Positions 44,411 through 53,190 of a DNA stretch of 64,000 bases are shown in pieces. Each line of letters opens with the position of its first letter. The first letter of the stretch is position 1. Location: NCBI RefSeq assembly GCF_002968015.1, contig NZ_PUIP01000001.1, forward strand, positions 806,001-870,000, in the 5' to 3' direction. Origin of the DNA: Massilia phosphatilytica. GTDB taxonomy: Bacteria > Pseudomonadota > Gammaproteobacteria > Burkholderiales > Burkholderiaceae_D. A program made the position numbers and the translations under genes. The notes under the pieces were generated by a model. It had not been told where the DNA came from. It saw nothing but the letters and a program-made list of their open reading frames with translations, and searched no databases.

Positions 44411-44833
44411 ATGGCTGACTGGATGGGCTGGCTGGTAGCGGCCGGCGTGCTCGTGATCCTGGAACTGTTCACCGGGACGTTTTATCTACTGATGATCGCC
44501 ATCGGCCTCGCGGTCGGCGGGATCGTCGCGCTGGCGGGCGCGGGGAGCCCCGTGCAGGCCATCGCCGCCGCCGCCGTGGGCGTGCTCGCGACGGGGCTGC
44601 TGCACCGCTCGCGCTTCGGCCATCCGGCCCGGACGGACGCGCAGCGCGACCGCAACGTCAACCTGGACATCGGCCAGCGCGTCACGGTGCCCGTCTGGGA
44701 CAACGGCCGCGCGCGCGTGATGTACCGCGGCGCGCTGTGGGACGTGGAACTCGGGCAGGGCGTTGCGCCGCACGCGGGCGAGTTCCGCATCGTCGAGGTG
44801 CACGGGAGCCGGCTCGTGGTGGCGAACACATGA
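44411..44833 (+). CDS. NfeD-like membrane protein
   Basis: The 140-residue protein has two to three N-terminal membrane helices (WLVAAGVLVILELFTGTFYL and LLMIAIGLAVGGIVALAG) and a C-terminal OB-fold (RVTVPVWDNGRARVMYRGAL), the short NfeD layout without the protease domain. NfeD proteins are paired with SPFH/stomatin proteins, and the next gene is one. GGAGGACACC precedes the ATG. Confidence 0.88.
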   Translation: MADWMGWLVAAGVLVILELFTGTFYLLMIAIGLAVGGIVALAGAGSPVQAIAAAAVGVLATGLLHRSRFGHPARTDAQRDRNVNLDIGQRVTVPVWDNGRARVMYRGALWDVELGQGVAPHAGEFRIVEVHGSRLVVANT

Positions 44834-44899
44834 ACAAGAAGCATGTCCGCGCCTGCGGACTGCTTGCCTGACCCATCACCCATTCACGGAAGGAAGCCC

Positions 44900-45823
44900 A
44901 TGGAATTCACGTTCGGAACCGTCGCGCTGGTGATCTTCATCATCGCCATCGTGTTCGTCATCAAGACCATCAACGTCGTGCCGCAGCAGCACGCGTGGGT
45001 GGTCGAACGGCTCGGCAAGTACCACGCCACCCTGGCGCCGGGCCTGAACATCGTCGTACCCTTCGTCGACCGCATCGCCTACAAGCACAGCCTGAAGGAG
45101 ATCCCGCTCGACGTGCCGCCGCAGGTCTGCATCACGAAGGACAACACGCAGCTGCAGGTCGACGGCATCCTGTACTTCCAGGTGACGGACGCGATGCGCG
45201 CATCGTATGGCGCGTCGAACTACATCCAGGCGATCACCCAGCTGGCGCAGACGACCTTGCGCTCCGTGATCGGCCGCATGGAGCTGGACAAGACGTTCGA
45301 GGAGCGCGACCACATCAACACGACCATCGTCAACGCGATCGACGAATCGGCCGCCAACTGGGGCGTCAAGGTGCTGCGCTACGAGATCAAGGACCTCACG
45401 CCGCCGGCCGAGATCCTGCATTCGATGCAGCGCCAGATCACGGCGGAGCGCGAGAAGCGCGCCCTGATCGCCGCGTCGGAAGGCCGGCGCCAGGAAGCCA
45501 TCAACATCGCCAGCGGCGAGCGCGAAGCGGCCATCGCCCGTTCGGAAGGCGAGAAGCAGGCGGCCATCAACCGCGCACAGGGCGAGGCCGCCGCCATCAT
45601 CGCGCTGGCCGATGCGGGCGCCAGCGCGCTGCGCCAGGTGGGCGAGGCGATCCGCTCGCCGGGCGGTATCGATGCCGTCAACCTGCGTGTCGCGGAGCAC
45701 TACGTCGACGCGTTCGGCAAGCTGGCCAAGACGAACAATTCGATCATCGTCCCGGCCGACCTGGGCGACATGAGCGGCCTGATCGCGTCGGCGCTGACGA
45801 TCGTGAAGTCGCAGAAGGCGTGA
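44900..45823 (+). CDS. SPFH/Band 7 stomatin-like protein
   Basis: The 307-residue protein has one N-terminal membrane helix (ALVIFIIAIVFVIKTINV), a Band 7 domain (QQHAWVVERLGKYHATLAPGL, DVPPQVCITKDNTQLQVDG) and a C-terminal coiled coil rich in Ala and Glu. It forms oligomeric membrane scaffolds with its NfeD partner, encoded 66 bp upstream. The GGAAGGAAG ribosome site decides the ATG at 44900; an upstream in-frame ATG at 44843 would add a sequence unlike the family. Confidence 0.92.
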   Translation: MEFTFGTVALVIFIIAIVFVIKTINVVPQQHAWVVERLGKYHATLAPGLNIVVPFVDRIAYKHSLKEIPLDVPPQVCITKDNTQLQVDGILYFQVTDAMRASYGASNYIQAITQLAQTTLRSVIGRMELDKTFEERDHINTTIVNAIDESAANWGVKVLRYEIKDLTPPAEILHSMQRQITAEREKRALIAASEGRRQEAINIASGEREAAIARSEGEKQAAINRAQGEAAAIIALADAGASALRQVGEAIRSPGGIDAVNLRVAEHYVDAFGKLAKTNNSIIVPADLGDMSGLIASALTIVKSQKA

Positions 45824-45885
45824 TGATGATCAACGGCAACTTCGCCGGTTTCCGTATGCTGTCCGACGTCATCAAATCGCGCTGA
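45823..45885 (+). CDS. Possible 20-residue translationally coupled peptide
   Basis: The first base of the ATG is the last base of the SPFH stop codon (TGATGATG), and the frame MMINGNFAGFRMLSDVIKSR ends in TGA. The overlap would allow a terminating ribosome to restart. There is no sign of a fold or family; it could equally be chance. Confidence 0.2.
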   Translation: MMINGNFAGFRMLSDVIKSR

Positions 45886-45915
45886 CGGGTCTCGCCGCGG
45901 CGCACGGGGGCCGCG

Positions 45916-46266
45916 ATGAGTCACCAGAGGGTCGTGTCGTGGATCATGGTCCTGATGGCCGGTACCGGCCTGCTCGACGCCGGCCATGCCGACGCCGCCG
46001 CGCAGCTGCACCTCGTTGTCGGCGTCGTCGTCAGCTACCTGGGGTTCCGCTGGTACCGCGGCGACAGCGATGCGCGCGGCTTCCCGAGGTCGCGCTGGCT
46101 CAGCGTGGCGGTGGCGGCGTTCACGGTCGCCACGATTCCCTACTATCTCCTGCGCAGCCGCGGCGACGGCGAGCGCGGGCGCGCATTGGTGGCGTACGCC
46201 GCCTGCCTCGCGGCCGCGGCGTTCGCCGTGTGGGTGGGCAGGGCCATCCACATCGGACTCAGTTGA
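45916..46266 (+). CDS. Small integral membrane protein
   Basis: The 116-residue product starts MSHQRVVSWIMVLMAGTG and has four hydrophobic segments, including LHLVVGVVVSYLGFRWY, WLSVAVAAFTVATIPYYLL and ALVAYAACLAAAAFAVWV. It belongs to no family that I recognise. It converges on the TonB receptor gene (stop codons 8 bp apart). No strong ribosome site is visible. Confidence 0.6.
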   Translation: MSHQRVVSWIMVLMAGTGLLDAGHADAAAQLHLVVGVVVSYLGFRWYRGDSDARGFPRSRWLSVAVAAFTVATIPYYLLRSRGDGERGRALVAYAACLAAAAFAVWVGRAIHIGLS

Positions 46267-46273
46267 TGGTTCT

Positions 46274-48448
46274 TTAGAAGTCGACCGTCGCCGACACGGT
46301 GAACGTGCGCGGCGCGCCGAGCACGAGATAGCCGTAGCCCGGATACCCGCCCGCCGACGCCCAGTAGTTCCGGCCGAACGCATTGTCCACGCGCGCCCGC
46401 ACGGTCACGTCGCGATCCAGCACGCGCGTCGCATAGGTGGCGCCGAGGTCGAGGCGCGTCCACGACGGCAGCTTCTGCGTATTCGCGGCATCCGCGTACT
46501 GGTGCGACGTGGTGAGGGCGCGCGCATTCAGCGCCAGGCCGGCCACCTGCGGCACGTCCCAGTCGGCGCCGATATTCAGCTGCGTGCCGGGCACGCCGAT
46601 CGCGTCCTTGCCGTCGTTGATGCCGCCGGCCGTGCGGCGCTGTTCGGCGTCCAGCAGGGTGAGGCCGCCGAGCACGCGCAGGCCGTGCATCGGCAGGCCG
46701 AACACGGACAGTTCGAGGCCCTGGTTGCGCTGCTCGCCGAACAGCCCGAAATGGCGGTCCTGCACATAGCCCAGCGGCTGCGCCGTCGTGAACAGCGCGG
46801 CGCTGAGGCCCAGCTTGCCGCTGTCGTACTTCACGCCGACTTCCTTCTGGCGCGACGTGTAGGGCGCGAAGATCTCGCCCTGGTTGTCGATGTTCGTGCC
46901 CGCTGCCGTCGGACCCTGCTGCAGCGCCTCGATGTAGTTCGCGTAGATCGACACGTTTTTCAAAGGCTTGTAGACGATGCCCGCGACGGGCGTATTCGCG
47001 CTCCGGTCGTAGGCGCTGCTCTGTGCGCCCGTGTTGTAGTCGTAGCCGTAGGACTTGATGCGCTGGTGGCGCACGCCGGCCGTCACGCGGACGGTGTCGT
47101 CGAGGAAGGACAGCGTGTCCGCCACCGCATGACTGGACAGGATGCTCTTTGCCGTCAGCAGCGGATTGGCCAGCGCGCCGCCGACGTAGGCGTTGGCAGC
47201 CGGCGCCGCGACGTCGACGGGACGGTACAGGTTCGATGTCCAGCCGGCGAAGTCGCCGAACGCATACGCATTGTCCGACTTCGATTCGAACGCGGATGCG
47301 GTGGCGCTGACCGTGTGCTTCACGGTGCCCGTCGCGAAGTCGCCGCGCACGCCGATCTCGCCGGTGCGCACGTTGTCCTTGCGCTCGTTGTCGAAGCGGG
47401 TCATCACGGTGCCGCCGTCGTTGCCGGTCGTCGTCGGCGACGAGATCACGTTCGATTCGCGGCCCGTGCGCGCGCCCAGCGCCGCCCACGCGACGACGTG
47501 CGGCGCCAGGTCGACTTCGCCGCGCAGGGTGCCGAACGTGTCGCGCTCGTTCGAATGTGTCCACGGCTGGGCAAAGTTGCTGTCGGCGTCCGGCGCGGCC
47601 GGGATCGCGAGGCCGGAACCCACCGTCACGCTGGGACGCCCGTTGCGCAATTGGTGGTCCTGGTAGCCCACGTCGGCCGACACGCGGTAGTTGTCGCCGC
47701 GGTAGTCCAGGCCCACGGAGAACACGGACAGCGCGCGCTGCTCGCGGTCTACGGCCGTGTCGCCGTCGCGCCGGACGGCGTTCACGCGGATGCCGGCGCG
47801 GTTGCCGGCGCCGAAGCGGCGTGCCACGTCGGCCGCGACATAGGCCTGGCCGCCGGATTCGACACCGACCGTCACTTCATTCAGCGGCGCGTTCGGCGCG
47901 CGCTTCGGCAGCAGGTTGATCATGCCGCCGATGCCGCCGCCGCCCGGCGCGGCGCCGTTGATGAAGCTGTTCGCGCCGCGCAGCACTTCCACGCGTTCCA
48001 GCAGTTCGGACGCCACGAACTGGCGCGGCAATAAACCGTATAAACCGTTGTACGCGAGGTCGTCCGAGTTCACCGCGAACCCGCGGATCACGTACAGCTC
48101 CTGGTAGTTGCCGAAGCCGCGCGCCACGCGCACGGAGGGATCGTTCTGCACGACGTCCGCGACGCTCCGGGCCTGCTGGTCCTGGATCAGCGCGTGCGTG
48201 TAATTGGTGGCGTTGAATGGCGCATCCATGATGTCCACGTTCCCCAGCAGGCCGAGACGCCCGCCGCGCGCCACCTGGCCGCCGGCGTAGGCGGACGGCA
48301 GGCCTTGCGCCGACGCGTCGGCGGACGCGGTGACGACGACGGTGGCGATGCCGTCATCGGCCGTCTGTGCCGACGCGGAGGCGGCGAGGAGGAGGGCACC
48401 GATGGCGATCGGCGTGAGGATGGTGTGGGGGAACGGCGCGCGCTTCAT
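46274..48448 (-). CDS. TonB-dependent siderophore receptor
   Basis: The 724-residue outer-membrane receptor has a signal peptide ending at ASASAQ, a plug domain (VNSDDLAYNGLYGLLPRQF, LLERVEVLRGANSFINGAAP, GGMINLLPKRAP) and a 22-strand type barrel ending in Phe (FTVSATVDF). The plug resembles FhuE/FpvA-type receptors, but a cargo cannot be named. No periplasmic signalling extension is seen. A perfect Fur palindrome lies 18-36 bp upstream of the start. The PepSY gene is divergent. Confidence 0.92.
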   Translation of the reverse strand: MKRAPFPHTILTPIAIGALLLAASASAQTADDGIATVVVTASADASAQGLPSAYAGGQVARGGRLGLLGNVDIMDAPFNATNYTHALIQDQQARSVADVVQNDPSVRVARGFGNYQELYVIRGFAVNSDDLAYNGLYGLLPRQFVASELLERVEVLRGANSFINGAAPGGGGIGGMINLLPKRAPNAPLNEVTVGVESGGQAYVAADVARRFGAGNRAGIRVNAVRRDGDTAVDREQRALSVFSVGLDYRGDNYRVSADVGYQDHQLRNGRPSVTVGSGLAIPAAPDADSNFAQPWTHSNERDTFGTLRGEVDLAPHVVAWAALGARTGRESNVISSPTTTGNDGGTVMTRFDNERKDNVRTGEIGVRGDFATGTVKHTVSATASAFESKSDNAYAFGDFAGWTSNLYRPVDVAAPAANAYVGGALANPLLTAKSILSSHAVADTLSFLDDTVRVTAGVRHQRIKSYGYDYNTGAQSSAYDRSANTPVAGIVYKPLKNVSIYANYIEALQQGPTAAGTNIDNQGEIFAPYTSRQKEVGVKYDSGKLGLSAALFTTAQPLGYVQDRHFGLFGEQRNQGLELSVFGLPMHGLRVLGGLTLLDAEQRRTAGGINDGKDAIGVPGTQLNIGADWDVPQVAGLALNARALTTSHQYADAANTQKLPSWTRLDLGATYATRVLDRDVTVRARVDNAFGRNYWASAGGYPGYGYLVLGAPRTFTVSATVDF

Positions 48449-48465
48449 GGCAATGTTGTTTGATT

Positions 48466-48484
48466 AATGAGAATAATTCTCATT
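48466..48484. promoter_or_regulatory. Fur box, perfect palindrome
   Basis: AATGAGAATAATTCTCATT is a 9-1-9 perfect palindrome close to the consensus GATAATGATAATCATTATC. It sits between the divergent iron genes, nearer the TonB receptor. Confidence 0.9.
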
Positions 48485-48507
48485 ATACTGAGCGTGGTTG
48501 CGTTCGT

Positions 48508-48527
48508 AAATGAGAACCATTATTATC
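48508..48527. promoter_or_regulatory. Second Fur box
   Basis: AAATGAGAACCATTATTATC matches the Fur repeat AATGAGAAnCATTATT with few changes, 27 bp before the PepSY start. The two boxes lie 23 bp apart, so each divergent gene has a site near its own promoter. Confidence 0.75.
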
Positions 48528-48553
48528 TAGGCTCAACCGCAACAATCCCTCCC

Positions 48554-49711
48554 ATGTCTCCCGCATCTCTCCGCCGCTGGTCCTGGATCCACACCTGGAG
48601 CAGCCTCGTTTGCACCGTCTTCATGCTCCTGCTGTGCCTGACGGGCCTGCCGCTGATCTACCACCACGAGATCGGCCACCTGCTTGGCAACGACATCGAG
48701 GCGCCGCAACTGCCGGCCGCGGTGCCGCCGGCCAGCCTCGACCGCGTGATCGCGGCGGGCCAGGCGCGCTATCCGGACAAGGTCATGATGTACATGTCGC
48801 AGGAGCTAGACGAGCCGGCGCTGTGGTTCCTGACGATGGGCGCCCACGCGAACGACCCGGATTTCAAGAGCATCGCCATCGACGCGCGCACCGCGCAGTT
48901 CGTGGGCGAACCGCCGATCGAGGGCGGCGGCGTGATGCAGTTCCTGTTCCACCTGCACGTCGACCTGTTCGCCGGCATGTGGGGCAAGCTGTTCCTGGGG
49001 CTCATGGGATTGCTGCTGCTGGCGGCGATCGTGTCCGGCGTCGTGCTGTACGCGCCGTTCATGCGCAAGCTGGAGTTCGGGACCGTCCGCCAGGGCCGCA
49101 CGGCACGGCTGAAATGGCTGGACCTGCACAACCTGCTGGGCATCGTCACGCTCGCGTGGGCGCTCGTCGTGGGGGCGACGGGCGTCGTCAACACGCTGGG
49201 CGATGTGCTGCTGAAGGTCTGGCAGGCCACGGAGATCGCCGCGATGACGAAGCCCTACGCGGGCCAGCCGGCGCCCACGGCGCTGGCGTCGATGGAGGCG
49301 ACGGTGCGCCACGCCGAAGCCGCAGCGCCCGGCATGCGCGTCGGCTTCATCGCGTTTCCCGGCACCCCGTTCGCGAGTCCGCATCACTACGGCGTGTACA
49401 TGCACGGCGACGCGCCGCTGACATCGCGCCTGTACCAGCCGGTGCTGGTCCACGCGCAGACGGCCGCCGTGACGGACCGCCGCGACCTGCCGTGGTACCT
49501 CAAGACCCTGCTGCTGTCGCAGCCGCTGCACTTCGGCGACTACGGCGGCGCCGGCATGAAACTCGTGTGGGCCTTGCTGGACGTGGCGACGATCATCGTG
49601 CTGGGCAGCGGCCTGTATCTGTGGCTGCGGCGCGGCCGTGCGGTCGCGCGTCCCGCGCGTGCGCAGGCGGATGCGGCGCCCGCGCTCGCGCGCGAAGGGG
49701 AGGTGCGATGA
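48554..49711 (+). CDS. PepSY-associated inner-membrane protein (PiuB-like)
   Basis: The 385-residue protein starts MSPASLRRWSWIHTWSSLVC and has four membrane helices (first CTVFMLLLCLTGLPLIYHHEI) with periplasmic PepSY-type domains between them. Proteins of this family beside siderophore receptors are thought to reduce or release iron at the inner membrane. An upstream in-frame ATG overlaps the Fur box and was rejected. Confidence 0.85.
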   Translation: MSPASLRRWSWIHTWSSLVCTVFMLLLCLTGLPLIYHHEIGHLLGNDIEAPQLPAAVPPASLDRVIAAGQARYPDKVMMYMSQELDEPALWFLTMGAHANDPDFKSIAIDARTAQFVGEPPIEGGGVMQFLFHLHVDLFAGMWGKLFLGLMGLLLLAAIVSGVVLYAPFMRKLEFGTVRQGRTARLKWLDLHNLLGIVTLAWALVVGATGVVNTLGDVLLKVWQATEIAAMTKPYAGQPAPTALASMEATVRHAEAAAPGMRVGFIAFPGTPFASPHHYGVYMHGDAPLTSRLYQPVLVHAQTAAVTDRRDLPWYLKTLLLSQPLHFGDYGGAGMKLVWALLDVATIIVLGSGLYLWLRRGRAVARPARAQADAAPALAREGEVR

Positions 49712-49899
49712 CCCGTTCGTTCCGCCACGTGTGGGGCGTGCCGCTGCTGCTGGGCGCGGCGACCGTATCCGGCCTCGTCGTGGGCCTGCTGGAAGACGGC
49801 GTGAGGGACGCGATCGCCGCGGCCGCGCTGGCGCTGCCCGTGCTGGTCGGCGCGTGGCACGCGTTCAGGCCCGCGCGCCCTGTCGATCCGGTGAGGTGA
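49708..49899 (+). CDS. Small membrane protein of the iron operon
   Basis: The 63-residue product starts MTRSFRHVWGVPLLLGAATV and has two hydrophobic helices (GVPLLLGAATVSGLVVGLL and AIAAAALALPVLVGAW). Its ATG overlaps the TGA of the PepSY gene, so it is in the same Fur-controlled unit. Small proteins of this type are common after PepSY proteins, but their role is unknown. Confidence 0.8.
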   Translation: MTRSFRHVWGVPLLLGAATVSGLVVGLLEDGVRDAIAAAALALPVLVGAWHAFRPARPVDPVR

Positions 49900-49954
49900 C
49901 GGCCGCGCCGGCCCGTGCGACCATCGGCACTCCGATTCGACGACGAGGTGGCCC

Positions 49955-50923
49955 ATGGCGGCAGGCATCAGGACAGTGGCGGCATGGCTCGCGCTGTGCG
50001 CGGCAGGCGCGGCGCACGCAACCGATTATGCCGCGCGCACGCTGGCGCGGCCCGACGGCGAACGCCGCTACCTCGTGCTCGACCCGGGCGCGCCGGACCC
50101 GCAGGCCAGGCGTCCCGTCGTGATCCTGCTGCACGGTCACGGCGAATCGGCGGCTGCGGTCCTCGGGCGCGAGAGCTTCGGCGGCTACACGCCGCGCGAC
50201 TGGGCGAAGCTGGCCGAGCGCGAGCACCTGCTTCTCATCGCGCCCGAGGGCGCGAAAGGCAGCGACGGCAAGGTCGCATGGAACGATTGCCGCGCCGATG
50301 CCACGACCAATGCCACCACCGACGACGTCGGCTTCATCGGTGCGCTGATCGACAAGGCCGTCGCCGAGTTGAAAGCCGATCCGCGGCGCGTCTACGTGTT
50401 CGGCTTTTCGAATGGCGGCGGCATGGCGTACCGGCTCGGGATCGAACTCGCGCCGCGGCTCGCGGCGATCGGCGTGCAAAGTGCCCTGATGCCGGCGCGC
50501 AGCCGCTGCGCGGCGCCGGCACGGCCGGTGTCCGTGTTCATCCTGCACGGCACGGCCGATCCGATCGCGCCGTACGCGGGCGGCGAGGTCGGCAACTGGC
50601 TCACGCGCGGGCGCGGCTCGGGCCTTGGCGCGGAGGCGACGGTCGCCGCATGGCGCAAGGTGGACGGCCTGGCCGATGCGGCGGACGCCGTCCGGTTTCC
50701 GCACCTGCGCGCCGACGATCCGACGACGGCAACGCGCATGCTGTGGGGTGGCGATGCCGCCGGCGTCCAGGTCGAGTTCCTGCGCATCGACGGCGGCGGC
50801 CACGTGAACGCGTCGAAGGACGAGGAGCTGCCCTGGCTGCTGAAGAAAATCCTCGGTCCGATGAACCACGACGTCGACACGGCCGACGAAGCTTGGCGCT
50901 TCTTCCGCACCAAAAGCAGGTGA
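49955..50923 (+). CDS. Exported alpha/beta-hydrolase esterase (PHB depolymerase/LpqC-like)
   Basis: The 322-residue product has a signal peptide ending near AAHAT. It has the oxyanion motif LLHGHGESA, the nucleophile elbow GFSNGGG (Ser) and the GTADPIAPYAGG and GGGHVN motifs carrying the catalytic Asp and His. The layout fits the LpqC/feruloyl-esterase/PHB-depolymerase family, which cleaves aliphatic or aromatic esters outside the cytosol. The real substrate is unknown. The GAGG site before the ATG supports the start. Confidence 0.85.
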   Translation: MAAGIRTVAAWLALCAAGAAHATDYAARTLARPDGERRYLVLDPGAPDPQARRPVVILLHGHGESAAAVLGRESFGGYTPRDWAKLAEREHLLLIAPEGAKGSDGKVAWNDCRADATTNATTDDVGFIGALIDKAVAELKADPRRVYVFGFSNGGGMAYRLGIELAPRLAAIGVQSALMPARSRCAAPARPVSVFILHGTADPIAPYAGGEVGNWLTRGRGSGLGAEATVAAWRKVDGLADAADAVRFPHLRADDPTTATRMLWGGDAAGVQVEFLRIDGGGHVNASKDEELPWLLKKILGPMNHDVDTADEAWRFFRTKSR

Positions 50924-50942
50924 CGCGGTGCATGCATACGGG

Positions 50943-50984
50943 CGCTTTAATTCTCGCGCTTTAATTTTTGCGCTTTAATTCTCG
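50943..50984 (+). repeat. Three tandem 14-bp repeats upstream of the signal peptidase gene
   Basis: CGCTTTAATTCTCG, CGCTTTAATTTTTG and CGCTTTAATTCTCG follow one another at 50943, 50957 and 50971, exactly 14 bp apart. They lie 66-107 bp before the lepB start in an AT-rich island. Confidence 0.9.
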
Positions 50985-51049
50985 GTTAAGGGAGCGCGCG
51001 TATAACATCGGCAAAGCGGCAAGAACACAACCACGAGCGGGAGACCTGA

Positions 51050-51736
51050 ATGAAGAACTGGGCGCGCAACAACAAGGGCTTTCTGGCGTTCCTCGTCCTG
51101 TTCGGCGTGTTCCGCACGGCGGTGGCGGACTGGAATCCGATCCCGTCCGCGTCGATGCATCCGAACCTGCTGGAAGGCGATGTCGTGTTCGTGAACCGCC
51201 TCGCGTTCGACCTGAAAGTGCCGCTGACGGACGTCGTGCTCGCGCACCTGGGCGAGCCGCGGCGCGGCGACATCGTCACGTTCCGCTCCCCGCGCGACAA
51301 GACCCTGCTGATCAAGCGCGTCGTTGCGCTGCCGGGCGACGTCGTCGAGATGCGCAACGAACGTTTGTATATCAACGGGCAGGGCGCCGACTACCGCGTG
51401 GTCGAACATTCGCTCGATTCCGTCGGCGGCGCGGCGACGCGCGCACTGCAGCTGGCCGAGACGTGGGACGGCAAGGCCGCGCGTGGGCCCCGCCACATCC
51501 AGATCATGCCGGACGTGATGGCGCCGCGCACCTTCGGCCCCGTCACCGTGCCGCAGGGCGAATACCTGATGCTGGGCGATAACCGCGACAACAGCGCCGA
51601 CTCGCGCGTGATCGGCCTCGTGCCGCGCAAGCTGCTCGTGGGCCGCGCCGAACGCGTGCTCGTATCCGCCGACTACCAGGGCAACTGGATGCCGCGCACG
51701 GAGCGCTTCGGCATGTCGCTGTACCGCCCGGACTGA
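51050..51736 (+). CDS. lepB: Signal peptidase I (short paralogue)
   Basis: The 228-residue type I signal peptidase has one N-terminal hydrophobic segment (GFLAFLVLFGVFRTAVA), the Ser nucleophile in PSASMHPNLLEGD, the general-base Lys in TLLIKRVVALPGD and LGDNRDNSADSR. It cleaves Sec signal peptides at the periplasmic face. It is not next to lepA or rnc, so it is probably an extra copy rather than the main housekeeping LepB. Confidence 0.9.
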   Translation: MKNWARNNKGFLAFLVLFGVFRTAVADWNPIPSASMHPNLLEGDVVFVNRLAFDLKVPLTDVVLAHLGEPRRGDIVTFRSPRDKTLLIKRVVALPGDVVEMRNERLYINGQGADYRVVEHSLDSVGGAATRALQLAETWDGKAARGPRHIQIMPDVMAPRTFGPVTVPQGEYLMLGDNRDNSADSRVIGLVPRKLLVGRAERVLVSADYQGNWMPRTERFGMSLYRPD

Positions 51737-51909
51737 TCTTCCGATCGCGTGCGCGCAGGCGGCACTGGCTGCGCCTGCGTGCCCTCGGTGTTCCAGCGCG
51801 CCGCCTCGTGAACGGCGGCGCGCCAGCACGGTGCAGGTAAATCCCGCTACAATTTCGTCCTTCGGACGCTCGCATCGTGCAGTGCCGATGTTTTGATCAA
51901 GGCATGCAT

Positions 51910-53106
51910 ATGCAAAGACTCCTCACCGTCATCCTCGCCTGCCTCGGCATGGTCGGCGCCCTCGCCATCGATACGTATCTGCCGTCGATCCCCGCCATCG
52001 GCCGGGCGTTCGACGTCGGCCCCGTCGCCGTGCAGCAGACGCTGTCGGTATTCCTGTTCATGTTCGCGTTCATGATGCTGTTCTACGGGACGCTGTCCGA
52101 TTCGTTCGGCCGCCGTCCCGTGATCATGGTCGCGCTGACGATTTACACGCTCGCATCCGCCGGCGCCGCGCTGGCGCCCACGTTTGGCTGGCTGCTGCTG
52201 TTCCGCGCACTGCAGGGCATGTCGGCCGGCGCCGGCTCCGTGATCGGCCAGGCCATCGTGCAGGACCGATTCACGGGCGCCGACGCCCAGCGCATCATGT
52301 CGCACATCATGATGGTGTTCGGCCTCGCGCCCGCGATCGCGCCCGTGCTGGGCGGCTGGCTGCACGTGACGTTCGGCTGGCGCGCGACGTTCGTGTTCCT
52401 CGCGCTGTTCGGCACGGTGATGCTGCTCGCGACCTGGAAGCTGCTGCCGGAAAGCCTGCCGCGTGAAAAACGCCATGCCTTCCACGGCGTGGCCATCGCG
52501 CGCAATTACCTGAAGGTGCTGGGGCATCCGCAGTTCGTGCTGCTGTCGCTGTCCGTGGGCCTCGCGTTCGGCGGCCTGTCGCTGTACATCGGCTCGGCCG
52601 CGAACTTCGTGATGGAGATCCTGCACCTGCCCGAGACGGCCTTCGCATGGATGTTCATCCCCCTCATCAGCGGCATGGTGATCGGCTCCGCGTGGGGCGG
52701 CAAGCGCGCCGCGCGCATACCGGCGCCGCGCATGCGCGCCATCGGCTTTGCCACGATGCTGCTCGCGTGCGTGCTGAACGTCGGCTACACGGCGGCGGCC
52801 GGCAATGACGTCGTCGTGCCGTGGGCCGTGCTGCCGCTGATGGTCTACACGTTTGGCCTCGCCGTCGCGATGCCCGCGATCCAGGTGAGCGCGCTCGGCC
52901 TGTTCCCCGACAACCGCGGCCTCGCGTCGTCGATGCTCGCGTTCATCCAGATGATGTCGTTCGCGCTCGTCTCCGGCCTCGTCGCGCCACTGCTGTTCGA
53001 CAGCGCCTTCAAACTCGCGTGCGGCGTCGCCGTGGGTCTCGTGGCGAGCTTCGCTGCGTGCCAGCTGGGCAATGCGATGGCACGGGGCAGGGTGGCGGCG
53101 GCCTGA
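51910..53106 (+). CDS. Bcr/CflA-family drug efflux transporter
   Basis: The 398-residue protein has 12 hydrophobic helices and the DHA1 pattern: ACLGMVGALAIDTYLPSIPA at the N-terminus, the loop YGTLSDSFGRRPVIM (motif A) and PAIAPVLGGWL. It probably exports bicyclomycin-like drugs or metabolites with protons. The AAGG site at 51899-51902 supports the ATG at 51910 over one 6 bp upstream. It stands as a single gene. Confidence 0.92.
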   Translation: MQRLLTVILACLGMVGALAIDTYLPSIPAIGRAFDVGPVAVQQTLSVFLFMFAFMMLFYGTLSDSFGRRPVIMVALTIYTLASAGAALAPTFGWLLLFRALQGMSAGAGSVIGQAIVQDRFTGADAQRIMSHIMMVFGLAPAIAPVLGGWLHVTFGWRATFVFLALFGTVMLLATWKLLPESLPREKRHAFHGVAIARNYLKVLGHPQFVLLSLSVGLAFGGLSLYIGSAANFVMEILHLPETAFAWMFIPLISGMVIGSAWGGKRAARIPAPRMRAIGFATMLLACVLNVGYTAAAGNDVVVPWAVLPLMVYTFGLAVAMPAIQVSALGLFPDNRGLASSMLAFIQMMSFALVSGLVAPLLFDSAFKLACGVAVGLVASFAACQLGNAMARGRVAAA

Positions 53107-53190
53107 CGAACGTTACCAATCCGTAAGTGGTCGAAAGCGGATCATGAAGGCAATAATTCCCTCAATTCGAATTCACGGAAGGAGGGAACG

